NCBI GenBank assembly: GCA_035301545.1
Contig: DATGUA010000060.1
Location: 1-19,914, forward strand
From: DATGUA01 sp035301545
GTDB lineage: Bacteria > Bacillota > Clostridia > Tissierellales > Tissierellaceae
Length of the DNA stretch: 19,914 nucleotides
Direction: 5' to 3'
A program made the translations under genes and the position numbers. A model generated the notes under the pieces. That model worked only from the letters and a program-made list of their open reading frames with translations. It made no database searches and was not told the DNA's origin. This document shows positions 1 through 6,452 of the stretch, one piece after another; positions within the stretch are counted from its first letter, which is position 1, and every line of letters starts with the position of its first letter.

Positions 1-57
1 CATTATTTGAGAAATTCCTTCTATATCTTTTCCATAGATACCTAGTACTCCACTCAA
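1..57 (-). CDS. purF: PurF-like amidophosphoribosyltransferase, N-terminal fragment (runs off window)
   Basis: Only the first 19 codons are present. PurF transfers an amino group to PRPP in the first step of purine synthesis. The start is TTG at 57: a strong AAGGAGG lies 7 bases upstream, and the in-frame codon chain upstream reaches the purE stop (70-72) with no other start. The encoded start reads (M)SGVLGIYGKDIEGISQIM. This matches the PurF N-terminus, in which CGVFGIYG-like sequence follows the initiator Met. Here the residue after Met is Ser, not the Cys that normally serves as the Ntn glutaminase nucleophile. Position immediately after purE in a purine operon supports the call. The rest of the protein is outside the window, so identity rests on this short motif and context. 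Another protein with a class II amidotransferase-like start cannot be excluded. Confidence 0.6.
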   Translation of the reverse strand, partial: MSGVLGIYGKDIEGISQIM

Positions 58-69
58 AGTTTTTCCTCC

Positions 70-549
70 TTATAGGCTTAAATCATTATTCATTTCCTTT
101 ACACCTTGTTTCATTTCTTCTTTATAGTCTTTTAATTTATCCTTTAATTCATCATATTTTAAAGAAAGAATTTGAGCTGCAAGTATAGCTGCATTTTCTC
201 CTCCATCTATAGCAACTGTTGCTACTGGTACTCCTTTAGGCATTTGTACTACTGAAAGTAATGAATCTAGTCCGTCCATAGTAGAAGATTTTGCTGGTAT
301 TCCTATAACAGGTAGTGTAGATAGTCCTGCTAATATTCCTGCTAAATGAGCAGCTTTTCCGGCTATTGCAATTATTATTTCTGTACCATTTTCTTCTGCA
401 TTTTCCACAACTTCTACTGCCCTGTCTGGAGTTCTATGAGCTGATATAACTTCTATTTTATATGGTATATCAAAATTTCTTAATATACCTACAGATTTTT
501 TAGCTATTTTTTCATCTGAAATACTTCCTATTATTATACTTACTTTCAT
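70..549 (-). CDS. purE: N5-carboxyaminoimidazole ribonucleotide mutase (PurE)
   Basis: The 159-residue protein matches the usual PurE length. PurE makes 4-carboxy-5-aminoimidazole ribonucleotide in de novo purine synthesis. Visible family motifs are the GSxSD loop near residues 8-12 (GSISD), SAHRTP around 36-41 with the conserved His at about 38, and the AGKAAHLAG loop near residues 63-71, where most class I enzymes have AGGAAHLPG. Class I PurE works on N5-CAIR made by PurK, while class II carboxylates AIR directly. No purK lies in this window, and I cannot settle the class from these motifs. The ATG at 549 has an AGGAGATG ribosome-binding site. The gene is 34 bases after purL and 12 bases before the purF start, so it is co-transcribed under the leader riboswitches at about 5018-5188. 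Confidence 0.95.
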   Translation of the reverse strand: MKVSIIIGSISDEKIAKKSVGILRNFDIPYKIEVISAHRTPDRAVEVVENAEENGTEIIIAIAGKAAHLAGILAGLSTLPVIGIPAKSSTMDGLDSLLSVVQMPKGVPVATVAIDGGENAAILAAQILSLKYDELKDKLKDYKEEMKQGVKEMNNDLSL

Positions 550-583
550 ATTTACATCTCCTTATTTAATTAAAGTATCTTTG

Positions 584-3500
584 TTATTTAAAATATCTTA
601 TAGCTGACTCAAAGATTTTATGCTTTCCTTTTATATTTATATTTTTATATAGATCTTTTTTCATTCGATCTATATTAGTTGTAGTTCCTAATATTCTTCC
701 ATCTAGACCTGTTAATGATTCTATATTATCTATTGAACCAGTAGGATTTTTCTCTATAAACTTTGTTGTTATTTGGGTATTTTCTAAGTTTTGCTTTTCT
801 AATACTAATCTTCCTTCATATATTCCTATAGGTGCTGAGTATATATCTCCTTTTTCCATCATATTAAACCAAGGTGAATTATTATCTACTACTTCTATAT
901 CTGTAAAGGTAGATATAAATCCTTCTTCTTTATTTGCTACTAATATTCCATTTTCTTTTCCTATTAGTCCAGTCTTTAATAATGTTTGGAATCCTTCACC
1001 TATCCCTAGGATTAGCCCATCTGTATTTTCAATATAATGATTTATTGCTTCTTTTACTTGAGGAGTATTTAGTATATAATTACTTAGTTTGCCACTGGCT
1101 CCTGGTTCTCCTCCAAATACTCGACCATGAGGGAAAGCTAGTATTTGAGATTCTTTTATTCTTTTGCTAAATTCTTTTAATGATTCTTTAAAATCTTTTT
1201 GCTTTAAAGTTTTAAATACAAATATATCTACCTGACCACCTACATTTTTAAAGGAATTTTCTAATGTATATTCTCCATGAGTTCCTGTAAATACAGGGAT
1301 TAATACTTTAGGTCTTTGAGTTTTTATATTAGCTTTTCTTATTATAGTTTTAGATTTAAACTCTATATTTTCTTTCTCTAAATCTCCTTTTAATGTAGGG
1401 AATACTTCTTCTAGAGGACTAATCCATGTTTGTATTAATTTATCTAAATCTAAACTTATATTATTTATAACTATTTCTTCTTTATCTATAGTATTTCCTA
1501 TTTGTATAAATCCTTGTAAATTATCTATATCTGTATCCTTATCTAATTCTAAGATTATAGATCCATATTTTGGTATAAATAGTGACTCTACATCTATATT
1601 TTCTGATTTAAATCCAATTTTGTTTCCAAAGCTCATTTCTGAAATACTTCTTATTATCCCGCCATTTTTAACTGATGAAGCTGAAAGGATTAATCCTTTT
1701 TTATTTAGTTGGTATATCTTTTTATATTTCTTTATCATATCTTTACTATCTATTAAAAAGTTATTATCTTGTTCTAAATTTACTAATACTACTTTACTGT
1801 CTTTATCCTTAAATTCACTTGTTAGTATATTTTTTATATTTTCTGTTGTTATAGCAAAGCTAATTAATGTTGGTGGAACATCTATATCTTCAAAGCTACC
1901 ACTCATACTATCTTTTCCACCTATACTTGGTAAGCTTAAATCTTTCATAATTGAATAAGCTCCCAGTAGGGATAAGAAGGGTTTGCCCCATTTAGCTTTG
2001 TTCTCTCCTAATCTTTCAAAATATTCTTGGAAAGTAAATCTAATATTTTTATAATTTCCACCTAAGGCTATTACTTTTGCAATTGATTCTATAAGAGCAT
2101 AATATCCTCCATGATATGGGCTCCATTTAGAAATACTTGGATCATATCCATAAGTCACAATAGATGTAGTATTTGTATTGCCATTTTCTACTGGGATTTT
2201 ACTTACCATTCCTTCACTAGGACTTAAGAGATTTTTACCACCATATGGCATTACCACAGTTTCACCACTTACAGTATTGTCAAAGTTTTCTATTAATCCC
2301 TTTTGACTTCCTATATTTATATCTTTTAGTATATTTATTATTTTATCTTCTAGATCATCTTCATTCTTTTCTATTTCAAAAGGATTCGACCCACTAGGTT
2401 TTAATAATTTTATATCTGTATTTTTTTCTGCTCCATTTGTATCTAAGAATGATCTTTCTATATCTACTATTACTTCTCCATTATGAATAAATTTAAGCCT
2501 TTCTTCTTCTATTACCTTGGCTACTACTCTTGCTTCTAGATCTTCTTTTGATGCTTCAGATAAAAATTTCTCTACATCTTCTTTATCTACCAGGCAGGCC
2601 ATTCTTTCTTGTGATTCTGAAAGTAGTATTTCTGTTGGACTAAGTCCTTTATATTTTAAAGGAACTTTTCCTAAATCTACTACTAATCCATCAGCTAATT
2701 CTCCAATAGCTACTCCTACCCCACCTGCTCCAAAATCGTTACATACTTTTATTAGTCTAGCTACTTCTTTTTTTCTAAATAGTCTCATTATCTTTCTTTC
2801 TAGAGATGGATTACCTTTTTGTACTTCTGCTCCACCTCTATTTAAAGAATCTTCTGAATGTTCTTGAGATGACCCGACTGCTCCACCAAGTCCATCCCTA
2901 CCTGTCCTTCCTCCTACAAGTATGACTTGGTCTCCAGGGCTTGGTCTTCCTCTATATACATTTTCCTTTGGAGTAGCTGCTACTAATGCGCCACATTCCA
3001 TTCTTTTAGCTAAAAACCCATCATCATATATTTCTCTTACAAATCCTGTACTTGCCCCTATTTCATTTCCATAAGAACTGTATCCTTCCATAGCTCTTCT
3101 TGATATTTTTCTTTGAGCTAATTTCCCTTTTAAAGTATTTTCAAAGCTTTCTCTAGGATCTTTTGCTCCTGATATTCTCATAGCTTGATATACATATGAT
3201 CTACCAGATAAGGGATCTCTTATAGCTCCACCTAAACATGTTGCAGCTCCTCCAAAAGGTTCTATTTCTGTAGGATGATTATGAGTTTCATTTTTAAACA
3301 TTAATAACCATTTTTCTGTTCTACCATCTATATCAAGATCTATTTCTATACTAGCTGCATTTATTTCATCTGTATCTTCTTTATCATCTAAGCAACCTTT
3401 TTTACTTAATTCTTTCATATTTATAGTTCCAAGATCCATTAGACTTATAGGCTTATATCTATCTCCATATACATAATCTCTTGATGATATATATCTTTCT

Positions 3501-4240
3501 ATTTCTTTTTCAAATACTTCTTTATACTGGCTATCTTCTATTTCAATATTATTTATTCTAGTATTAAATGTAGTATGTCTACAATGATCAGACCAATATG
3601 TGTCTATTAATTTTATTTCTGTAAGATTTGGATCTCTGTCTTTCTTTTTGAAGTAATCTCTTACATGTACTAGATCATCTACATCCATACCTATTTGTTT
3701 CTTATTTCTAAATTTTTCTATTTCTTTTTCTGTATAATTTATAAATCCATCAATAAATATAAGTCCTTCATTATTTTCTTCTATTTTACTAATTTCTCTG
3801 TCCTTTATATCTATTTCTTTAATTTCTATTGGATTTATATAATAATCTTTTATTCTTTTTACTTCTTCTTCATTTATGCCTTTTAATGTAATTATTTTTG
3901 AAGTTTTTATTTCTATATCTCTTTCTGGATAGATAAATTTTGTTATTTGATTTGCAAAATGTTCTCTTTTATTAAACTGACCTTTTAAATCTTTTACTCT
4001 AAATCCTAATTGTCCTTCTTCTAACTTAAAGTCTTTTGTTACTATATCTGTTAATGGTTGATAAAGTACTTTTTCTAATATAGTATCTTTTTCTTCACTA
4101 TTTGCTCCTATTAGATCATAAACATGAATTATTTGTAAATCTTTTAATCTATTAATTTCTAAATAATTCCTAAATTCATTTAAAAGTTCTTTTCTTTCAG
4201 TATCAAATTCTAATTTCTTTTTAATAAATACTCTATGCAT
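584..4240 (-). CDS. purL: Phosphoribosylformylglycinamidine synthase, fused PurL-PurQ type, with a degenerate glutaminase domain
   Basis: This 1218-residue protein is the single-chain FGAM synthase of Gram-positives (PurS-like N-terminus, AIR-synthase-like halves, C-terminal class I glutamine amidotransferase). The synthase part looks intact: DHCRHTTF at 218-225, KNETHNHPTEIEPFG at 316-330, then a VCNDFGAGGVGVAIGE block, SESQERMACL and GGKDSMSG. The C-terminal domain begins near residue 976 (RPKVLIPVF) and aligns with canonical members, but its catalytic residues are replaced. The nucleophile Cys of GICNGFQ is Gly1081 (GIGEGFQ, codon 998-1000), and the His and Glu of GHSER are Asn1189 and Asp1191 (TNIDR, 668-676). 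The GTNCEY loop reads GTHGEY. The frame is open throughout, so this is divergence, not decay. It probably uses free ammonia. The ATG at 4240 has AAGGAGGAG upstream and lies 30 bases after purC. Confidence 0.95.
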   Translation of the reverse strand: MHRVFIKKKLEFDTERKELLNEFRNYLEINRLKDLQIIHVYDLIGANSEEKDTILEKVLYQPLTDIVTKDFKLEEGQLGFRVKDLKGQFNKREHFANQITKFIYPERDIEIKTSKIITLKGINEEEVKRIKDYYINPIEIKEIDIKDREISKIEENNEGLIFIDGFINYTEKEIEKFRNKKQIGMDVDDLVHVRDYFKKKDRDPNLTEIKLIDTYWSDHCRHTTFNTRINNIEIEDSQYKEVFEKEIERYISSRDYVYGDRYKPISLMDLGTINMKELSKKGCLDDKEDTDEINAASIEIDLDIDGRTEKWLLMFKNETHNHPTEIEPFGGAATCLGGAIRDPLSGRSYVYQAMRISGAKDPRESFENTLKGKLAQRKISRRAMEGYSSYGNEIGASTGFVREIYDDGFLAKRMECGALVAATPKENVYRGRPSPGDQVILVGGRTGRDGLGGAVGSSQEHSEDSLNRGGAEVQKGNPSLERKIMRLFRKKEVARLIKVCNDFGAGGVGVAIGELADGLVVDLGKVPLKYKGLSPTEILLSESQERMACLVDKEDVEKFLSEASKEDLEARVVAKVIEEERLKFIHNGEVIVDIERSFLDTNGAEKNTDIKLLKPSGSNPFEIEKNEDDLEDKIINILKDINIGSQKGLIENFDNTVSGETVVMPYGGKNLLSPSEGMVSKIPVENGNTNTTSIVTYGYDPSISKWSPYHGGYYALIESIAKVIALGGNYKNIRFTFQEYFERLGENKAKWGKPFLSLLGAYSIMKDLSLPSIGGKDSMSGSFEDIDVPPTLISFAITTENIKNILTSEFKDKDSKVVLVNLEQDNNFLIDSKDMIKKYKKIYQLNKKGLILSASSVKNGGIIRSISEMSFGNKIGFKSENIDVESLFIPKYGSIILELDKDTDIDNLQGFIQIGNTIDKEEIVINNISLDLDKLIQTWISPLEEVFPTLKGDLEKENIEFKSKTIIRKANIKTQRPKVLIPVFTGTHGEYTLENSFKNVGGQVDIFVFKTLKQKDFKESLKEFSKRIKESQILAFPHGRVFGGEPGASGKLSNYILNTPQVKEAINHYIENTDGLILGIGEGFQTLLKTGLIGKENGILVANKEEGFISTFTDIEVVDNNSPWFNMMEKGDIYSAPIGIYEGRLVLEKQNLENTQITTKFIEKNPTGSIDNIESLTGLDGRILGTTTNIDRMKKDLYKNINIKGKHKIFESAIRYFK

Positions 4241-4270
4241 TTATTTGTCTCCTCCTTAGAGATATAGGCT

Positions 4271-4957
4271 TTAATTATTTAAAAATATTTTTTCTAATTC
4301 AAAAGGTTCTATATATTTTCCATCTTTATAAACTCTCATACTTCCACCAGATATTTCATCTATTAAAGCTATATGATTGTCTTTCCCTACTTTTCCAAAT
4401 TCTAATTTTATATCATATAACTCTAATCCTTTTTTAGAAAGTTCTTCTTTTATAAAATTACAAATTTTTATTGTCATCTTTTCTATTTTTTCACATTCTT
4501 CTTTACTTATAATATTTAGCATATCTAATGCTTCTTTAGTTATTAGAGGATCTGATCTTTTATCATCTTTTAGTGTAAATTCTAGATAAGAATCTAATTT
4601 ATCTCCTTTTTCTGCATATAGTCCATATCTTCTTATAAAGCTACCTACAGCCCTATATCTACATATAACTTCTACACCTTTACCGAAAAAATCAGCCTTT
4701 AATACTGTCATAGTATTTTTATCTATATCTGTATCGATAAAATGAGTAGGAATATTAAGATTATTCAGTTTTTCAAAAAAATAAGTTGTCAATTTAAGTC
4801 CTGATTTACCTACTCCATCTATAGTCAGTCCTATCTCATCTGCCCCAGGGTCAAATTTTCCATCAGAACCTGTTACATCATCTTTAAATTTTAAAACTAC
4901 ATGTTCTTCATCTAATTTATATACATCTTTTGTTTTTCCTTTGTAAAGTAGTTTCAT
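4271..4957 (-). CDS. purC: SAICAR synthetase (PurC)
   Basis: The 228-residue protein is close to the usual bacterial PurC length. It joins aspartate to CAIR using ATP. Family features in order are KLLYKGKTKDVY at the N-terminus (usually LLYEGKAKxxY), a FKDDVTGSDG segment, VEVICRYRAVGSFIRRYG in the middle, DDKRSDPLI, LYDIKLEFG, and DEISGGSMRVY near the end where most relatives have DEISPDxxR. The last variant resembles a PurC subfamily seen in anaerobes, but that is from memory. The gene is the first of the purine operon. Its ATG has a TAGGAGGATTAAA ribosome-binding site and lies about 30 bases past the leader terminator, so expression depends on the tandem riboswitch letting RNA polymerase through. 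Confidence 0.93.
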   Translation of the reverse strand: MKLLYKGKTKDVYKLDEEHVVLKFKDDVTGSDGKFDPGADEIGLTIDGVGKSGLKLTTYFFEKLNNLNIPTHFIDTDIDKNTMTVLKADFFGKGVEVICRYRAVGSFIRRYGLYAEKGDKLDSYLEFTLKDDKRSDPLITKEALDMLNIISKEECEKIEKMTIKICNFIKEELSKKGLELYDIKLEFGKVGKDNHIALIDEISGGSMRVYKDGKYIEPFELEKIFLNN

Positions 4958-4984
4958 TTTAATCCTCCTAATATGATATTATTA

Positions 4985-5040
4985 AGCATAAGAAAAAGCC
5001 CAAACAGAGAGGCTTAAGTGAAACCTCCCCGTCTGGGCTT
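4985..5040 (-). terminator. Intrinsic terminator of the purine riboswitch leader
   Basis: On the minus strand, 5040-5024 (AAGCCCAGACGGGGAGG) pairs over 17 consecutive positions, with only G-U wobbles, with 5012-4996 (CCTCTCTGTTTGGGCTT). A U-rich tail follows. The 5' half of this stem lies inside the ykkC-family aptamer core (GGGAUAAAAGCCCAGACGGG) and next to its closing P1 strand. Aptamer folding and terminator folding are therefore mutually exclusive: ligand binding should give read-through into purC. Confidence 0.92.
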
Positions 5041-5123
5041 TTATCCCTTCGGTGTAATGCATTAATATTAATGCATCTATGGCGCTTGGATCTTCTTATT
5101 AGAAGCCCTAGCCACACTTTCAC
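5018..5123 (-). promoter_or_regulatory. ykkC-family aptamer, probably PRPP riboswitch (subtype 2b)
   Basis: The transcript shows the conserved ykkC-family signatures. They are a closing GUGAAA/UUUCAC helix (5118-5123 with 5018-5023), GUGUGGCUAGGG, a CUUCU-AAUA-AGAAG hairpin followed by AUCCAAGCGCC, a variable hairpin formed by a 20-base palindrome around ATGCATTAATATTAATGCAT, and ACACCGAAGGGAUAAAAGCCC leading into GACGGG. Family members sense guanidine, ppGpp or PRPP. Location in front of purC-purL-purE-purF and behind a guanine aptamer points to PRPP. I did not assign the ligand from sequence alone. The 3' part is shared with the terminator, which predicts an ON switch. Confidence 0.88.
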
Positions 5124-5188
5124 TCATAGTAAATGATTTATGGTCATTTGTAGAAACTTTCCAACCTTATTATGGAAACTATATGAGT
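5122..5188 (-). promoter_or_regulatory. Guanine-class purine riboswitch aptamer
   Basis: The transcript holds P1 ACUCAUA/UAUGAGU (5182-5188 with 5122-5128), P2 UUUCC/GGAAA capped by a 7-base loop AAUAAGG, the joining sequence GUUUCUAC, and P3 AAAUGA/UCAUUU capped by CCAUAAA. The loops match the kissing-loop consensus (xAUAxGG and CCxUAAA). The J3/1 sequence is ACUAUG. Its C is at the specificity position (C74 in the usual numbering), which indicates guanine or hypoxanthine rather than adenine. The element has no terminator of its own. Its P1 3' strand shares two bases with the start of the downstream ykkC-family aptamer. Confidence 0.9.
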
Positions 5189-5214
5189 CCTATGTATTTG
5201 TTTATTATGATTTT

Positions 5215-5243
5215 ATATTAGCAAGTAAATTTTAATAAGTCAA
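5215..5243 (-). promoter_or_regulatory. Sigma-A promoter of the purine operon
   Basis: On the minus strand TTGACT (5243-5238) is followed by a 17-base spacer and TAATAT (5220-5215). This predicts transcription starting near 5207, about 20 bases before the guanine aptamer, and a leader of about 250 bases before purC. Confidence 0.85.
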
Positions 5244-5293
5244 GCTTTATTTTTATATCATTTAATAAGTTTTATAATATTAAAAGCTAGATA

Positions 5294-5320
5294 CAAAAAA
5301 AGCGACCTTAAGGCCGCTTT
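5294..5320 (-). terminator. Intrinsic terminator of selC
   Basis: The minus strand reads AAAGCGGCCTTAAGGTCGC followed by a run of T. The stem is 9-11 pairs with one G-U, and the T-tract covers 5294-5300. It lies 8 bases after the CCA end of the tRNA and separates selC from the purine promoter downstream. Confidence 0.88.
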
Positions 5321-5327
5321 ACTATTA

Positions 5328-5424
5328 TGGCGGGAGTACGTGGGGATCGAACCCACCTAGGACGATCCTAACGCCCCATACTGGTTTTGAAGACCAGAGA
5401 GCCCACCAGGACTCATCTACCCCC
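5328..5424 (-). tRNA. selC: tRNA-Sec (anticodon UCA), selC
   Basis: The 97-base RNA has the hallmarks of bacterial tRNA-Sec. The anticodon loop CUUCAAA gives UCA, which reads UGA. The D arm is a 6-pair stem GAGUCC/GGGCUC with a short UGGU loop. There is a long variable arm (UUAGGA-UCG-UCCUAG), a T arm GUGGG-UUCGAUC-CCCAC, discriminator G and an encoded CCA. The long acceptor arm has seven pairs (one G-U), and the eighth position opposes G to G. It is the adaptor for SelA and SelB encoded at 8227-11568 and for the UGA codon in selD. A ser-tRNA synthetase elsewhere must charge it first. Confidence 0.96.
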
Positions 5425-5472
5425 ATTAATATATAAAAATGATATAAATCTCTTATTTATCAACACCAACTT

Positions 5473-5500
5473 ATTATATCATCTTAGAGAAAAGTGTCAA
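5473..5500 (-). promoter_or_regulatory. Sigma-A promoter of selC
   Basis: On the minus strand a perfect TTGACA (5500-5495) and perfect TATAAT (5478-5473) are separated by 16 bases. The start would be near 5466, giving a leader of about 40 bases that must be trimmed. The rest of the spacer up to dapB (5501-5708) is AT-rich. I see no convincing dapB promoter, lysine riboswitch or T-box there, only possible -10-like TATAAT matches near 5651. Confidence 0.88.
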
Positions 5501-5708
5501 GTATTGTTACTTTTTTGTCTATTAAGTTGTTTCTGTCTATTAATTGGTATTTCTTATATCCTCTATTTACTTTATTCCCCTTTTATATTTTTCTAATCTA
5601 AAACCTAGCAATAAATATTATTATGATAAAATTATTCAGCTGCTCAAGTAATATAATAATAAAAATAACATAATATTATAGAAGGTAATTATAGGGGGTG
5701 TTGATTTA

Positions 5709-6452
5709 ATGAAAATTCTTTTGGTAGGTGCTAGTGGTGCTATGGGGAAAGTCATTTGTCAAATTATAGAAGAACATGAAGATATAGAGATTGTTGCTGG
5801 AATAAGTGGTAAAGATTATCAGGAAGATTTTCCTGTATATAGTGAATTTGAAAATATAGAAGAAGATTTTGATTGTATAATAGATTTTTCAAATAGTAGT
5901 TTAACCTCTTCTCTTTTAGATTTTATAGAAATTAGTGGTAAGAGAGCTGTAATTGCTACTACAGATTTATCTGAAGATCTTAAAGATCGAATGAAAGAAA
6001 TAAGTAAGACTATTCCTATATTCTATTCTCAAAATACAAGTATAGGGGTAAATCTAATAAATAATATAGTTGGTTATTTAGCCAGAGTATTAACTGATTT
6101 TGATATTGAAATAATTGAAAAACACCATAATACTAAGGTAGATGCTCCTAGTGGTAGTGCTGAAATGTTTTTCGATTCTATAAAAGAATATAGAAAGGAT
6201 GCTTATGAGGTATATGATAGGACTAAAGAACATAAAAAAAGAGATAAAAATGAAGTAGGAATCTCATCAATAAGGGGTGGAACAATTGTTGGAGAGCATT
6301 CTGTCATCTTTGCTGGAATTGATGAGGTTGTTGAAATAAAACATATACCAGGTAGTAAAAGAATATTCGCTAATGGCGCTATTAAAGCTGCCAAATTTCT
6401 AATGACAAAGAATAGTGGTTTTTATAATATGGAGGATGTATTAAATGAATAA
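5709..6452 (+). CDS. dapB: 4-hydroxy-tetrahydrodipicolinate reductase (DapB)
   Basis: The 247-residue protein reduces 4-hydroxy-tetrahydrodipicolinate to tetrahydrodipicolinate with NAD(P)H, in lysine and peptidoglycan precursor synthesis. It shows the N-terminal Rossmann GASGAMG loop (residues 8-14), DFSN near 60, NTSIGVN at the domain junction, the signature EKHHNTKVDAPSGSA with the catalytic His pair and Lys, and an RGGTIVGEH segment. The ATG has GGGGGTG upstream. The stop overlaps the ddh start by 8 bases (ATGAATAA), which implies translational coupling. No dapA lies in the window. Confidence 0.95.
   Translation: MKILLVGASGAMGKVICQIIEEHEDIEIVAGISGKDYQEDFPVYSEFENIEEDFDCIIDFSNSSLTSSLLDFIEISGKRAVIATTDLSEDLKDRMKEISKTIPIFYSQNTSIGVNLINNIVGYLARVLTDFDIEIIEKHHNTKVDAPSGSAEMFFDSIKEYRKDAYEVYDRTKEHKKRDKNEVGISSIRGGTIVGEHSVIFAGIDEVVEIKHIPGSKRIFANGAIKAAKFLMTKNSGFYNMEDVLNE

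Noticed and set aside
2517..2867. Plus-strand open frames inside purL (for example 934-1170, 1620-1958, 2517-2867 and 3695-3886).
   Set aside because: They are low-complexity reverse-strand shadows of an intact purL with no ribosome-binding site or family match.
584..4240. purL as a pseudogene because its catalytic residues are missing.
   Set aside because: The frame is intact over 1218 codons, all synthase motifs are kept, and the degenerate domain still aligns well.
5501..5708. A lysine riboswitch or T-box in front of dapB.
   Set aside because: The spacer is too short and lacks the conserved motifs of either element.
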